This document shows, one piece after another, positions 20,771-29,725 of a DNA stretch of 64,000 nucleotides. This DNA comes from Neoscytalidium dimidiatum (taxonomy: Eukaryota > Ascomycota > Dothideomycetes > Botryosphaeriales > Botryosphaeriaceae): positions 2,356,001 through 2,420,000 of the forward strand of contig CM074701.1 of assembly GCA_037367355.1 (NCBI GenBank), given 5' to 3'. The notes beneath the pieces were generated by a model. It was not told the origin of the DNA and did no database searches. It worked only from the letters and a program-made list of their open reading frames with translations. Position 1 is the stretch's first letter; each line of letters begins with the position of its first letter. A program made the translations under genes and the position numbers.

Positions 20771-22813
20771 ATGGAGCAAATATCGAGGCTCGGTGCTCTG
20801 CACGGTCCAGCAGACCTCGACCGTGACTTCGACGACAAGACGGCATCGCAAACGGATGAGGATGACAAGAGGTCTTTCTCGGACTGGGAACTTGACACCC
20901 AGCTGTTGACGCGCAAGTTGGAGGACTATCAGAATCAGGCCAGTGAAGAATTATTGTCAGAGAAGGATAAAGTGGACGAAGAACATGAAGATGAGAAGGC
21001 TGTGTCGACGCCTGACTGTATCCTCCAGGATGCCGGTATGCAAGGGCATGAAATCAACCCCGAGCAAGACCTCGCATGGCTATCTGACTTCAAGGATGCT
21101 TATGATGATGAACTTCAAGCTTCCAGAGTGTCTATTCCGTCTACTTCGGGAGCCAGTGAGGATACCAACCACCAACCAACGGAAGACAGAAGCGAATCGC
21201 CACAGTCGAGTGGACTCGAACACGATTTCACATTTACCGCCCGCAAGGTCATCATCATCAAAGCAGTTTCCGAACACAACCTTGCTCAAACGTGTAAAGA
21301 ACCCGAACGAACGTCGACTCCTCCACGCGTCTCAATCACCCGCGGCCGCAACGGCGAGCAATGGGTCGACCGCCCCTCGCACGACTACTTCCCTTTCATC
21401 GACACCAGCGACGGCGACGACCCCCATCCGCGAAGCCCACCAGCAGCCGACCAGAAAGACGAGCGCCACCCCCAAACCATCCACCACCACCACCCCTCCA
21501 TCCTCCGCCGCACCAACAGCCTCACCCTCGACAACCTCACCGCCCTCAACCGCCGCGCCCAGGCCCTCCCCGGCCGCGGCACCGCCTCCACCTCCCGCGC
21601 CCACGGCATCGGCAGCCGCCCGCTCCTCCCCCGTCACCCCCGCTCCGTCCGCTTCTCCCCAGCCACCGAGCCCGACGACGATCCCCTCCCTCCTCCGTCC
21701 CCTCCCCCTTCCACCGGCCCCCCGGAAAACACCCCATCCGCCCCCGTCGTCCGCCCCCTCAGCCCCTCCCTCCCCCACCTCGGCGCCACGCCCGCGCAGG
21801 CCCGTCTCCTCGCCACCCTCTCCGTCCCGCCCGCCTCCGCCCCGGCCGTCGACGACCTCCTCCGCGCGCACGCCCTCGACCCGGCCGCCGTCGGCGCGCT
21901 CGGCCGCAACCTCGTGTGGGCGCTGCTGCGGGCGGCGCGCAGCGAGGGCGCGGAGAGGAGCGGGCTGGACGCGGGCGCGGACGCGCGGGGCGGGGCGGTG
22001 CGGCTGCTGGGCGCGCCGGGCGGGGAGGCGGTGGACGTGACGGCGTGGGGGGTGCTGCGGATGCTGAGGGACGGAGGGGGAGGGGGCGCGGGCGGGGCGG
22101 CCGAGGCGAAGGCGATCGAGCTGCTGGACGTGCCGGACGACGGCGCGGTCGGCGGCGATCCGGTCGCCGTGCGGTGGGCGTTGCTGCTGAGGCTGCTGGG
22201 CCGGGACGGGTTCGAGGTCGGGGACGTGTCGGAGGCGCAGATGGAGGAGTGGATCCGGACGCCGGTGCGGGAGGCGGAGCGGTTTTTCGAGACGCACATG
22301 CGGGAGGTGTTGAGGAGGAAGAGGCGGGCGAGGGCGGGGAGGAGGGCGGAGGGCGAGGTGGCGGAGGGGAGCGGGATGAGTGCGGAGGAGAGGGTGAGGA
22401 TGCATCGGGAGTGGACTTATAGGCAGCTGACGGGAAGTTGGGTCGGTGGGGAGAGGGGGGACGATGCGGAATTCGCGCCGGCGGATGATGTGGGGAATCT
22501 GGAGAGGATACGAAGTGGGCGGAGGGCGAGGTTTTCGCACAAGAAAAGTGGAGGGGAAGAGAGGGGCGAGGTTCGGTCTGGTTCGGTGCGCAATGCTGGT
22601 GAGAACTTCCGATGTGATGGGATGAGAATGGATTTGGAATTGGGAGCAGAGAATGCGAGTCAACACAGTACGGTTCCGCCTAAGAAAGCCAAGGTAGGGA
22701 AGTACATCAAGTGGATCGCTTGCATTGTCCTCGTCGTGGCTATCGTTTTTGGTGTAGTGTACGGGGTAGTATCACAGAGGACGGCGGAGGTGAACAAATT
22801 AAGGCAGTATTGA
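20771..22813 (+). CDS. Unknown 680-aa protein with a single C-terminal membrane anchor
   Basis: One long exon. The first about 190 residues are acidic and polar with normal codon use. Residues about 195-560 are encoded by extremely GC-rich DNA and are rich in Pro, Ala and Arg; a helical block with LGRNLVWALLRAARSEG and ALLLRLLGRDGFEV suggests a folded part. A basic stretch (PPKKAKVGKYIKW) precedes one hydrophobic helix (about 645-667, IACIVLVVAIVFGVVYGVV) only about 13 residues from the end, the layout of a tail-anchored protein facing the cytosol. There is no signal peptide. I recognise no family. Very long open frames on the other strand and in a second plus frame here are GC artefacts. Confidence 0.65.
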   Translation: MEQISRLGALHGPADLDRDFDDKTASQTDEDDKRSFSDWELDTQLLTRKLEDYQNQASEELLSEKDKVDEEHEDEKAVSTPDCILQDAGMQGHEINPEQDLAWLSDFKDAYDDELQASRVSIPSTSGASEDTNHQPTEDRSESPQSSGLEHDFTFTARKVIIIKAVSEHNLAQTCKEPERTSTPPRVSITRGRNGEQWVDRPSHDYFPFIDTSDGDDPHPRSPPAADQKDERHPQTIHHHHPSILRRTNSLTLDNLTALNRRAQALPGRGTASTSRAHGIGSRPLLPRHPRSVRFSPATEPDDDPLPPPSPPPSTGPPENTPSAPVVRPLSPSLPHLGATPAQARLLATLSVPPASAPAVDDLLRAHALDPAAVGALGRNLVWALLRAARSEGAERSGLDAGADARGGAVRLLGAPGGEAVDVTAWGVLRMLRDGGGGGAGGAAEAKAIELLDVPDDGAVGGDPVAVRWALLLRLLGRDGFEVGDVSEAQMEEWIRTPVREAERFFETHMREVLRRKRRARAGRRAEGEVAEGSGMSAEERVRMHREWTYRQLTGSWVGGERGDDAEFAPADDVGNLERIRSGRRARFSHKKSGGEERGEVRSGSVRNAGENFRCDGMRMDLELGAENASQHSTVPPKKAKVGKYIKWIACIVLVVAIVFGVVYGVVSQRTAEVNKLRQY

Positions 22814-23929
22814 TTTTGTCCGGCTTGGGGTTGTGATCCTCTGCTCACGGGACTGAGTATGGCCTACGATACAAGAGAAGTTTAGAAACAAACAAAAAAA
22901 AAACCTCGCGTATCTAGGAGCACTAGTCTAAGATTAAAGTATCGTTAATGTTGATCTCAATCGAAGTGTGAAGGATGCGTAAAGGTCTCGCTGAGTTTAT
23001 AAATAGAACCATTCGCACAACACCATCATAACTCCAAAACCTCAGGGCCCGCAAGGCTGCAATAGTGCTACCGGTCCGTCCACCAGCTACGGTAAATTCA
23101 AGTTGTTTTTTCCCTTATGAATGAGCCCATCAACCTTCTCCAACAAAATCACCAGCTGCACAGTGCTGTCAAAAGCCTGTCATCACAGTAAATGTCATTC
23201 AGCAATTTATATTGGAGTTCTTGTTGGACTCGTGCGTATTGGAGGTCGTTTTGGGAGGGACGCGAGTGTACGGGAACGTGGAAAGGGGTGAGAGGAGGAC
23301 CGTGTAGATCAAGGTAGACTAGCTTGAAAGTACGTGTAGATTTGTTGTTTATTACTAGACAGCCATACAGCTGCAGCTTCTATTTTGCAGTAGTACAACG
23401 TCTACAGGGAGGTGGTGCTATTCGGTTGGCACACGGGCCGCTGGAGCAAGGGTGAAGTGTTGATTATATATTCAGATTTAGAAAGAAGGGAATGACGTGT
23501 GACAAGAGTGAAAATAATGACAAACCAGCACCGGGAAGATCAAGCGAGATAAAACTGGGGCAAAATGCCAAAGAGTGATTATGGCATGAGGCCATCCAGA
23601 CATGCCAGCAAGTCCGAAGTGGCACTGAGTCAAGGCCCGCTTATGCAAGCGGAAAAGCCTACTTCAACAACCGGTGGAAGAACCATGATTCGACATCAGA
23701 TTGTGCGCAAGAGGAGGGCCGAGTAATTTTGCAGGTCCGAAAGACGAATTTATGTACATGAGCAGAACAGACTGTTTTATGACAACATATGTACTGTTTG
23801 TCGAAACGCGTGGGGAAGCCAATTTCGAAGCGCGTACAGAGCCAAGCAAACTTCCCCAGTCGATGCGAACGCTTCTTTCGTGGAACCTCTTCATTTTACT
23901 AGCATTGATCGCTGTCGAGAGCAGCCAAG
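22814..23929. other. Convergent intergenic stretch, no gene seen
   Basis: The downstream sides of the 680-aa protein gene and the RNase gene meet here. Nothing protein-like or RNA-like is apparent; an A9 run lies near 22895-22903. Confidence 0.5.
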
Positions 23930-24468
23930 TTAAGAGGTACCAGAGCAGCCAACGAAGTTGTTGCCGCTGGCACCGGTGTGGGTAATGGCACCAGCGTACT
24001 GGCAGCTGGTGTTGATGATGACACGGTCAGGGCCAGGAGAGCCTGGCGATAAGAAACAATATAGATCAGCTTTCGAATTCTCAACTAAGACAAGGTTGGT
24101 GATAGCATACCGCCGTCATAAGCGCCACCACTGACGAGCGGGAACTCCTGGTAAGGACCGCTGACGGGGAAGTCGAAGCCCTCACGGTTGTTGTAGGTGT
24201 GAGGGTAGGTGGAGCCGCCGGCAGTGCCGCCCTGCTGGTAGTAGGAGCAGGCAGCGTTGGCGGCGGCGCGGACCTGGGCGGCGGTGTACGAGGTAGAACC
24301 GCAGGTGGTGGCAGACTGACGGACCTCGAGCGGCTTGCCCTCAGACCTCTCGATGGGGCCGGCGATGGCAAGGCTCAGAAGCGAAGCCAGAGGAACGAGG
24401 GACTGGGAGACATGTCAATACGAAGCATTGGCATTTGCTTGAGAGGCACAGACCTTGAGGACAAGCAT
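23930..24468 (-). CDS. Secreted guanyl-specific ribonuclease, RNase F1/T1 family
   Basis: Exons 24454-24468, 24111-24402 and 23930-24042 (introns 51 and 68 bp) give 139 residues. A signal peptide (about 1-19) and a short propeptide ending EVR precede a mature part starting near Gln34 (QSATTCGS), as in Fusarium RNase F1. Catalytic residues by family position are Tyr71, His73 (YPHTYNN), Glu91 (YQEFP), Arg109 (SPGPDRV) and His124 ([11 protein letters not shown]). Cysteines 39, 57, 116 and 135 can form the disulfides. The enzyme cuts single-stranded RNA after G through a cyclic phosphate and is probably a scavenging secreted nuclease. The residue matching RNase T1 Tyr45, which covers the bound guanine, is Arg78 here. 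The first exon codes only five residues. Confidence 0.93.
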
Positions 24469-24570
24469 TTTGGCGGGGTTGAGCAGAGAATTGGCTGCAA
24501 ATGAGAGAATTGACTTGGCTTGCTTCTGAAGCTGCGGCACGAAGGAGGTACCAGTCGAGCATGGCGGCGG

Positions 24571-24577
24571 TTTTATA
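24571..24577 (-). promoter_or_regulatory. Possible TATA box of the RNase gene
   Basis: TATAAAA on the minus strand lies 102 bp before the RNase start codon. Motif and spacing support a promoter role; nothing else does. Confidence 0.4.
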
Positions 24578-25386
24578 TCGCAAGGCCTTAGCCGGACTTA
24601 AGGCCGTCAGAGCTGGGGTAGGAGAGCTCCGACGTGTGGGTTCAGGGTCCGTGGTGCTATCAGGCAGGACCAATCCGATCTCGGCGAATGAGAGAGATAC
24701 GAAGATACACACACCAGGCCCTAAGACATGGCCAAGTCTGCATGACTTCGGTAGCGCCGGAGGAGGCATGTATTTGGGGCCAGGAGCGGGCGCTTGCCCG
24801 TACAACGAAGGCTGGCATCTAAACGAAGGTGGCAGGTGGTGGCTCGGCAGCAGATGATTGGGCACGGGAAATATAACGAGGAGCAGCGCAGGAAGCAGAC
24901 GGAAGAAGTCAGCAATGCTGATGGTCAGGGCACCTACTGGAAGCAGGCGCAGGGGCATGCAGGGCCAGGGCTGGCGGGCGGTACTGCATTGCGTCGCGTT
25001 GCATTGCTTGCTTTCTCGTCAGGGCCAGGAGGCAGGCCGGAGAGCAGGCAGCGGGTGCATGCGAGCGAAACGGTGGCAGCCAGTCAAACGCGAGCAGAGG
25101 AGGGTGTCGCGAGCTTGGGGCCACACAGGGCGTCGGGATCGGCAGAGGCGGAGCGGGTAGCCAAGCCGGATCGGGAAGGCGCTTGTTGTTTCATCCCGCC
25201 AGAAGAAACCTGCCCAGCTAAGCACCACAAACCCTCCAGTCCCTCCCTCCTCTGCCTCTTCCCATGTGCTGATCTATCTCTGTTGATTGGTGACTCTCCC
25301 GAGTTTCTATCGCATAAACACCCTGCCATGGCCTCGCTGCCGTCGGACCTCGCCTGGCTCGAGCTTGCTGCACCACACGACGTCAT
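24578..25386. other. Divergent upstream region of RNase and DUF3632 genes
   Basis: This is a GC-rich promoter region with a CT-rich leader-like stretch at about 25229-25275. Open frames here overlap one another on both strands and lack family motifs. Confidence 0.45.
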
Positions 25387-26393
25387 ATGATCCCCCTCCA
25401 CCGCGTCTGCCACCGACTCTTCCGCCGCCCGTCAACCCTCCCATCGGCTCTCCGGCGAACACCTATCACCCAATATTACCATCCTCGGACTGTTATCCTT
25501 CAATTGGCCTGCCCTCCCCGCCCTCACCGCGTCGGTTCTCGCCGCCATCGATTTTCCACCATGGCCCAAAGCCCGCACGAAATTACCGCTGCCCTCGTCC
25601 CCGACGCCATCTCCGTTCAGGAAGCCGCCCAGAAGCTTGCCGCCCCCGCCCGGGATGCCTTCGAGAAAGACGGCGACCTGGGCAAGGTAGAGCAGGAGCT
25701 GGACCGCCTGTGGAACGCCATCATCGCCGCCGCCGAGCAGACCCCCCACGACCAGCAGGACAAGCTGGTCGACGTCGTGCGCGCCATCAAGCAGCTGCCG
25801 CAGCCCGCACACGAGGGCAAGAAGCTCGAGATCTGGGGAGAGGAGCAGCAATGGGACCAGCTGCCGCTGTTTGGCGCTAAGGCCCGCGAGGGCCTGGACG
25901 TCGGTACGACCATCTACCACGCACGAATGCCCGGGTGATTGTGAATGCTTAATGTGAGACTTTACCAGCCCAATCAAAGTCCGACGCGAGCTTCGCCAAC
26001 ATCAACGCCTTCTTCGCCCGCTTGACCGCCGCCGACGTCTTCGACTTTAGCCTCTACGCCATCTGGATTCTCCGTGAAGCGCTCGAGGACCCGGACGAGG
26101 ATGATATCGCGAAGGACACCTCGTCGCAGCTGTTGCAGGCTTCGTCACTCTGGTTCATCTATGCAGCCGAGACGCTGTCGAAGCTTAGCAGGGAAAAGAA
26201 ACAGTTTGATGGAAAGATGGCGAGGCCTGGGAGCAGTCTGTCCATCTTCAAGGACGCCCCTGGATGGAGGGGCTTCTGTGAAGATCGGTGGGAGACTTGG
26301 ATTGATCGTCTCACCCCGCTGAAGGAGGCCGAGATCGCAACAGAAGCAAAGTCGTTGATCAGCCAGGCATTAGAAAGGGCCTCCAAAGTTTAA
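25387..26393 (+). CDS. DUF3632 family protein, possibly with mitochondrial presequence
   Basis: Exons 25387-25903 and 25969-26393 (65-bp intron, GTACGA to CAG) give 313 residues. The C-terminal two thirds matches the fungal DUF3632 pattern: DKLVDVVRAIKQLP, LEIWGEEQQWDQLPLFG, then FFARLTAADVFDFSLYAIWILREALED and WRGFCEDRWETW. The function of the family is unknown. The first 58 residues are Arg/Pro-rich with almost no acidic residues and end in RRHRFST just before an inner ATG at 25561, which looks like a mitochondrial targeting leader. Starting at 25561 gives a 255-residue cytosolic form. Which start is used cannot be decided here. Confidence 0.75.
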
Positions 26394-26627
26394 GGACCGC
26401 CATATGAATGCGGACATTTCTCAGATGCATGCTGTAAGGGAATGAGATATCCTCCTCTTCTTGTCTACTTCAAATAAAAATGAATTTTTCTGCATTGCCC
26501 TTCTCGCCTGATTCTGACTTTGTCATGGTGCTGTTCTCAACGCAGCCCGAGGCTAGCTTCAGACAAAACACCTACCCGGAGATATCCTACCTACCGCAAA
26601 CACCTTTGTCAACCAAAACAATGAACT

Positions 26628-29140
26628 CTAATAAGATCTTTTCTTTGGAGGGACGGTCTGGACGCGGTAAGTATTTGTTCCATTTCAGCAGGCCCCGAAT
26701 CAAGTTTCTTACCGGGCACTCCTTGGGGTCTAACGTGTCGAAGACGACGTTTCTGTAACCGACCCTCACATCTTCACCCACCTGCTTCTGCCATGTGAGG
26801 GAATGCTTCATCCACTCGTCATCCAATCTCTCCGGGAAGTCTTCCCTTGCATGACTTCCTCGGCTCTCTCTTCGTTCAAGCGCGCTTGCCACTGTTTGAG
26901 CAGCGCAAGTAAGCAGGTTCCGCGTCTCGAGCGTCTCGATCAGATCCGAGTTCCAGATCATCGACTTGTCCTTCACGCAAAGCCTCTTATTGAAGTCCTG
27001 TTCCACCCCTTTGACTCTTTCATAGCCGGTGTTGAGCGACTTCCCCGTCCTGAAGACAGCAGCATCAGTCTGCATGATCTTCTGCATATCGCCTCGTAGT
27101 TCGGCCGTCAACTTGTCGCCGTCAGAAGCGAGGATGGAGTCCAGCTCTGATATTGAAGCCATGCCGATATCCTCAGGCACCTTCTCGTGCGGCATTCCCT
27201 TCTCGTGCCTCTCCGCAATATCCATCGCGCACGCACGCCCGAACACGACAATGTCCAACAGTGAGTTTGCCCCCAGCCTGTTCGCACCATGCACACTCAC
27301 GCACGCCGCCTCCCCAGCCGCATAGAGCCCTGACACGACCTTCTCCTTCCCGTCCACCCCAACATCCAGCACCTGGCCTTTATAATTCGTCGGAATGCCT
27401 CCCATACAGTAATGCACAGTCGGCAGCACCGGGATCGGCTGCCTCGTCACGTCGATCCCCGCAAAAATGGCCGCCGTCTCCGCAATCCCGGGCAAGCGCT
27501 CGAGAATGATCTCCCTCGGCAAATGCGACAGCTGAAGATGTATATGGTCCTTATCGGGCCCGCAGCCCCTGCCCTCGAGGATCTCCATGTTCATGGCCCG
27601 CGACACCACGTCCCGCGACGCCAGGTCTTTCGCCGTCGGCGCGTACCGCTCCATGAAGCGCTCGCCCTGGCTGTTGAGCAGGTAGCCGCCCTCGCCGCGC
27701 GCCCCCTCGGTAATGAGCACGCCGGCGCCATAGATGCCGGACGGATGGAACTGCACGAACTCGAGGTCCTGCAGCGGCAAGCCCGCGCGCGCGACCATCG
27801 CGTTGCCGTCGCCCGTACTCGTGTGCGCCGACGTCGCCGAGAAGTACGCGCGCCCGTACCCTGCATTGCGTATCGTCATCATCATCATCATCATCAACAA
27901 CAACAAAATCCGAACGAAAGGCGAGCGAGACAAAAGAAAAAAAAAACAAAGTCAAAACAGAAAATAACAACCCACCTCCCGTCGCGATGACCGTGTTCCG
28001 CGCGAACAGCCGATGCACGCTCCCGTCCTCCATGCCCAGCGCCGTCGCGCCCACGCACCGCCCGTCGACCATCATCAGGTCCAGCGCGAAGTACTCGACC
28101 AGGAAGCGGCACGCGTGCTTCAGCGCCGCGCCGTACAGCGTGTGCAGCATCGCGTGGCCCGTCCGGTCGCCCACGCACGCCGTGCGGTACGCCTGCCCGC
28201 CCGCGCCGTAGCGGAGGGACTGCCCGCCCAGGGCGCGTTGGTACTGATCATCTCATTGTTACCTTTTTTCCCCTCCTTCCGGTGAAGAGATTTTGCTTAC
28301 AATCGTGCCGTCGGCTGTCCGCGAGAAGGGCATCCCGTAGTGCTCGAGCTCGACGACGGCCGCGACGGCCTCGCGCGTCATGTACTGGATCGCGTCTTGG
28401 TCGCCGAGCCAGTCGGAGCCTTTGACCGTGTCGTAGAAGTGCCAGCTGCGAGGAGTAAGTTGCGGGTTCAAGTACGGGCGTCGGAAATGCGCCTTTTTTT
28501 TTTTTTTTTTTGGTCTTTTCGAGCACGTCAAAAGGACGATACTCTTCCTTTTCCCTTCTCTAGGTTCGGAGTTGGGAGATCCGGACGAGCTAGAGGGAAG
28601 CAGTGGAACAGGACGAAGAGAGTGAAAGAGCCAGCGCTGCCCCCCTTACCGGTAGTCGTCCTCAGTCATGTTCCCGAGCGCTGCGTTGATTCCGCCTTGG
28701 GCTGCAACGGTGTGGGAGCGGGTAGGGAACTGCCGTGAAGCTCGTCAGCCAGTCCCCATCACTTGAGAACCCCGCTAAGACAGCCCCAGAGGAAGGAGGC
28801 AGAGTGTCAGTGAATCCCTACCAAAAAAAAAAAAAAATCAACCCACCAACTTTGTCACACACGCAGTATTCAGCCCTGCCTCCGTAAGGCCCACAGCCGC
28901 GCGCAGGCCTGCGCCACCGGCTCCAACAACAAGGGCACTACATCCAGCGTTAGTAAGTCCATAACGATATCGAAAGTTGAGGCTTGCGTACTCGTAATGG
29001 TGGTCGATCACAGGGTACTTCTTCGCAGACGCAACGGCAGCTAACCCACGGCTGCCGGCGATAGTAGCACGCGTGACCAAGCTCCGTCGTCGACCAAGCG
29101 AGCTCCAGCGCGGAGCGCGAACGCCAAAGGAAAGCCGCAT
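26628..29140 (-). CDS. SDH1: Succinate dehydrogenase flavoprotein subunit
   Basis: Seven exons: 28992-29140, 28847-28937, 28650-28729, 28301-28445, 27976-28243, 26713-27860, 26628-26657. All phases agree, giving 636 residues. An Arg-rich mitochondrial leader precedes the FAD-binding [14 protein letters not shown] motif; FAD would attach covalently at His86 in [14 protein letters not shown]. Further conserved parts are [74 protein letters not shown] and [13 protein letters not shown]. The last 30-nt exon ends in VPP-K-RSY. The protein oxidises succinate in complex II. Some residues differ from what I expect of fungal Sdh1 ([17 protein letters not shown]), so it may be a second, diverged copy. 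Introns 3, 4 and 5 (introns 2, 3 and 5 in transcript order being 117, 204 and 115 bp) carry homopolymer or trinucleotide runs. Confidence 0.93.
28494..28511 (+). repeat. T18 homopolymer inside an SDH1 intron
   Basis: Eighteen T in a row lie on the plus strand (A18 in the SDH1 transcript) within the intron 28446-28649. An A15 run at 28823-28837 sits in the neighbouring intron. Confidence 0.9.
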
Positions 29141-29725
29141 GGCTGCTCTCCGGGCTCGATTGCGAAGCGCACGAATGCCAGGCTGCGCATCTGTTGAAAG
29201 ACAGTTGCGGGGAGGGGAAAAGAGAAAGGGCTTGATTTCTTTTTTTTTTTTCGGAGATCTAGGGAGATAGACTACGCATGTTCCCCGCATGTAAAGCGAG
29301 GGTCTCGTTCCTGGGAAAAGATAGACCGGGGAGGGGGAAAGTGGGACGTCATCAGCCGAGGGGCGGGCGATGTGGTGGTGCGGGGATAATTGTGTCGCGC
29401 GTTCTATTCCCGTACTACCCTGTCCGGACTGCCGAATCAGATCAATTCTAATGCTCGTCGGGTGTCATCCATTCGTGACGTGCATCTTTCATGGCCCCTC
29501 GTATCTGGTAATGGTATTTCAAAGCCGAATTGCTTTGCAATAGCAAAGAATCTGGAATAGCAGTCCAGCATTCAGATCCCTTCATGATTGTCTCCATAGG
29601 GAGAAGTCCTCTCGACCGCCTTTCAATGTAGGCAAACCCGCCATCCCAGCAGCATCCGCGATCCGCCATCGTCGCTCAACTTCAGAAAAGACCCAGCCCC
29701 CCCTCCCATTTGATCCGACCCGTAC
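29141..29725. other. SDH1 upstream region and POP1 3' flank
   Basis: No coding signal. A T12 run lies near 29239-29250 in the SDH1 leader region. The SDH1 frame has earlier Met codons reaching to 29290, but the residues there are Lys/Pro-rich and unlike an import signal. Confidence 0.45.

Noticed and set aside
21332..22666. A 444-codon minus-strand frame and a 353-codon second plus frame inside the 680-aa gene
   Set aside because: They arise from very high GC with few stops; translations are Arg/Pro/Gly runs with no motifs, and the frame kept has a membrane anchor and sensible ends.
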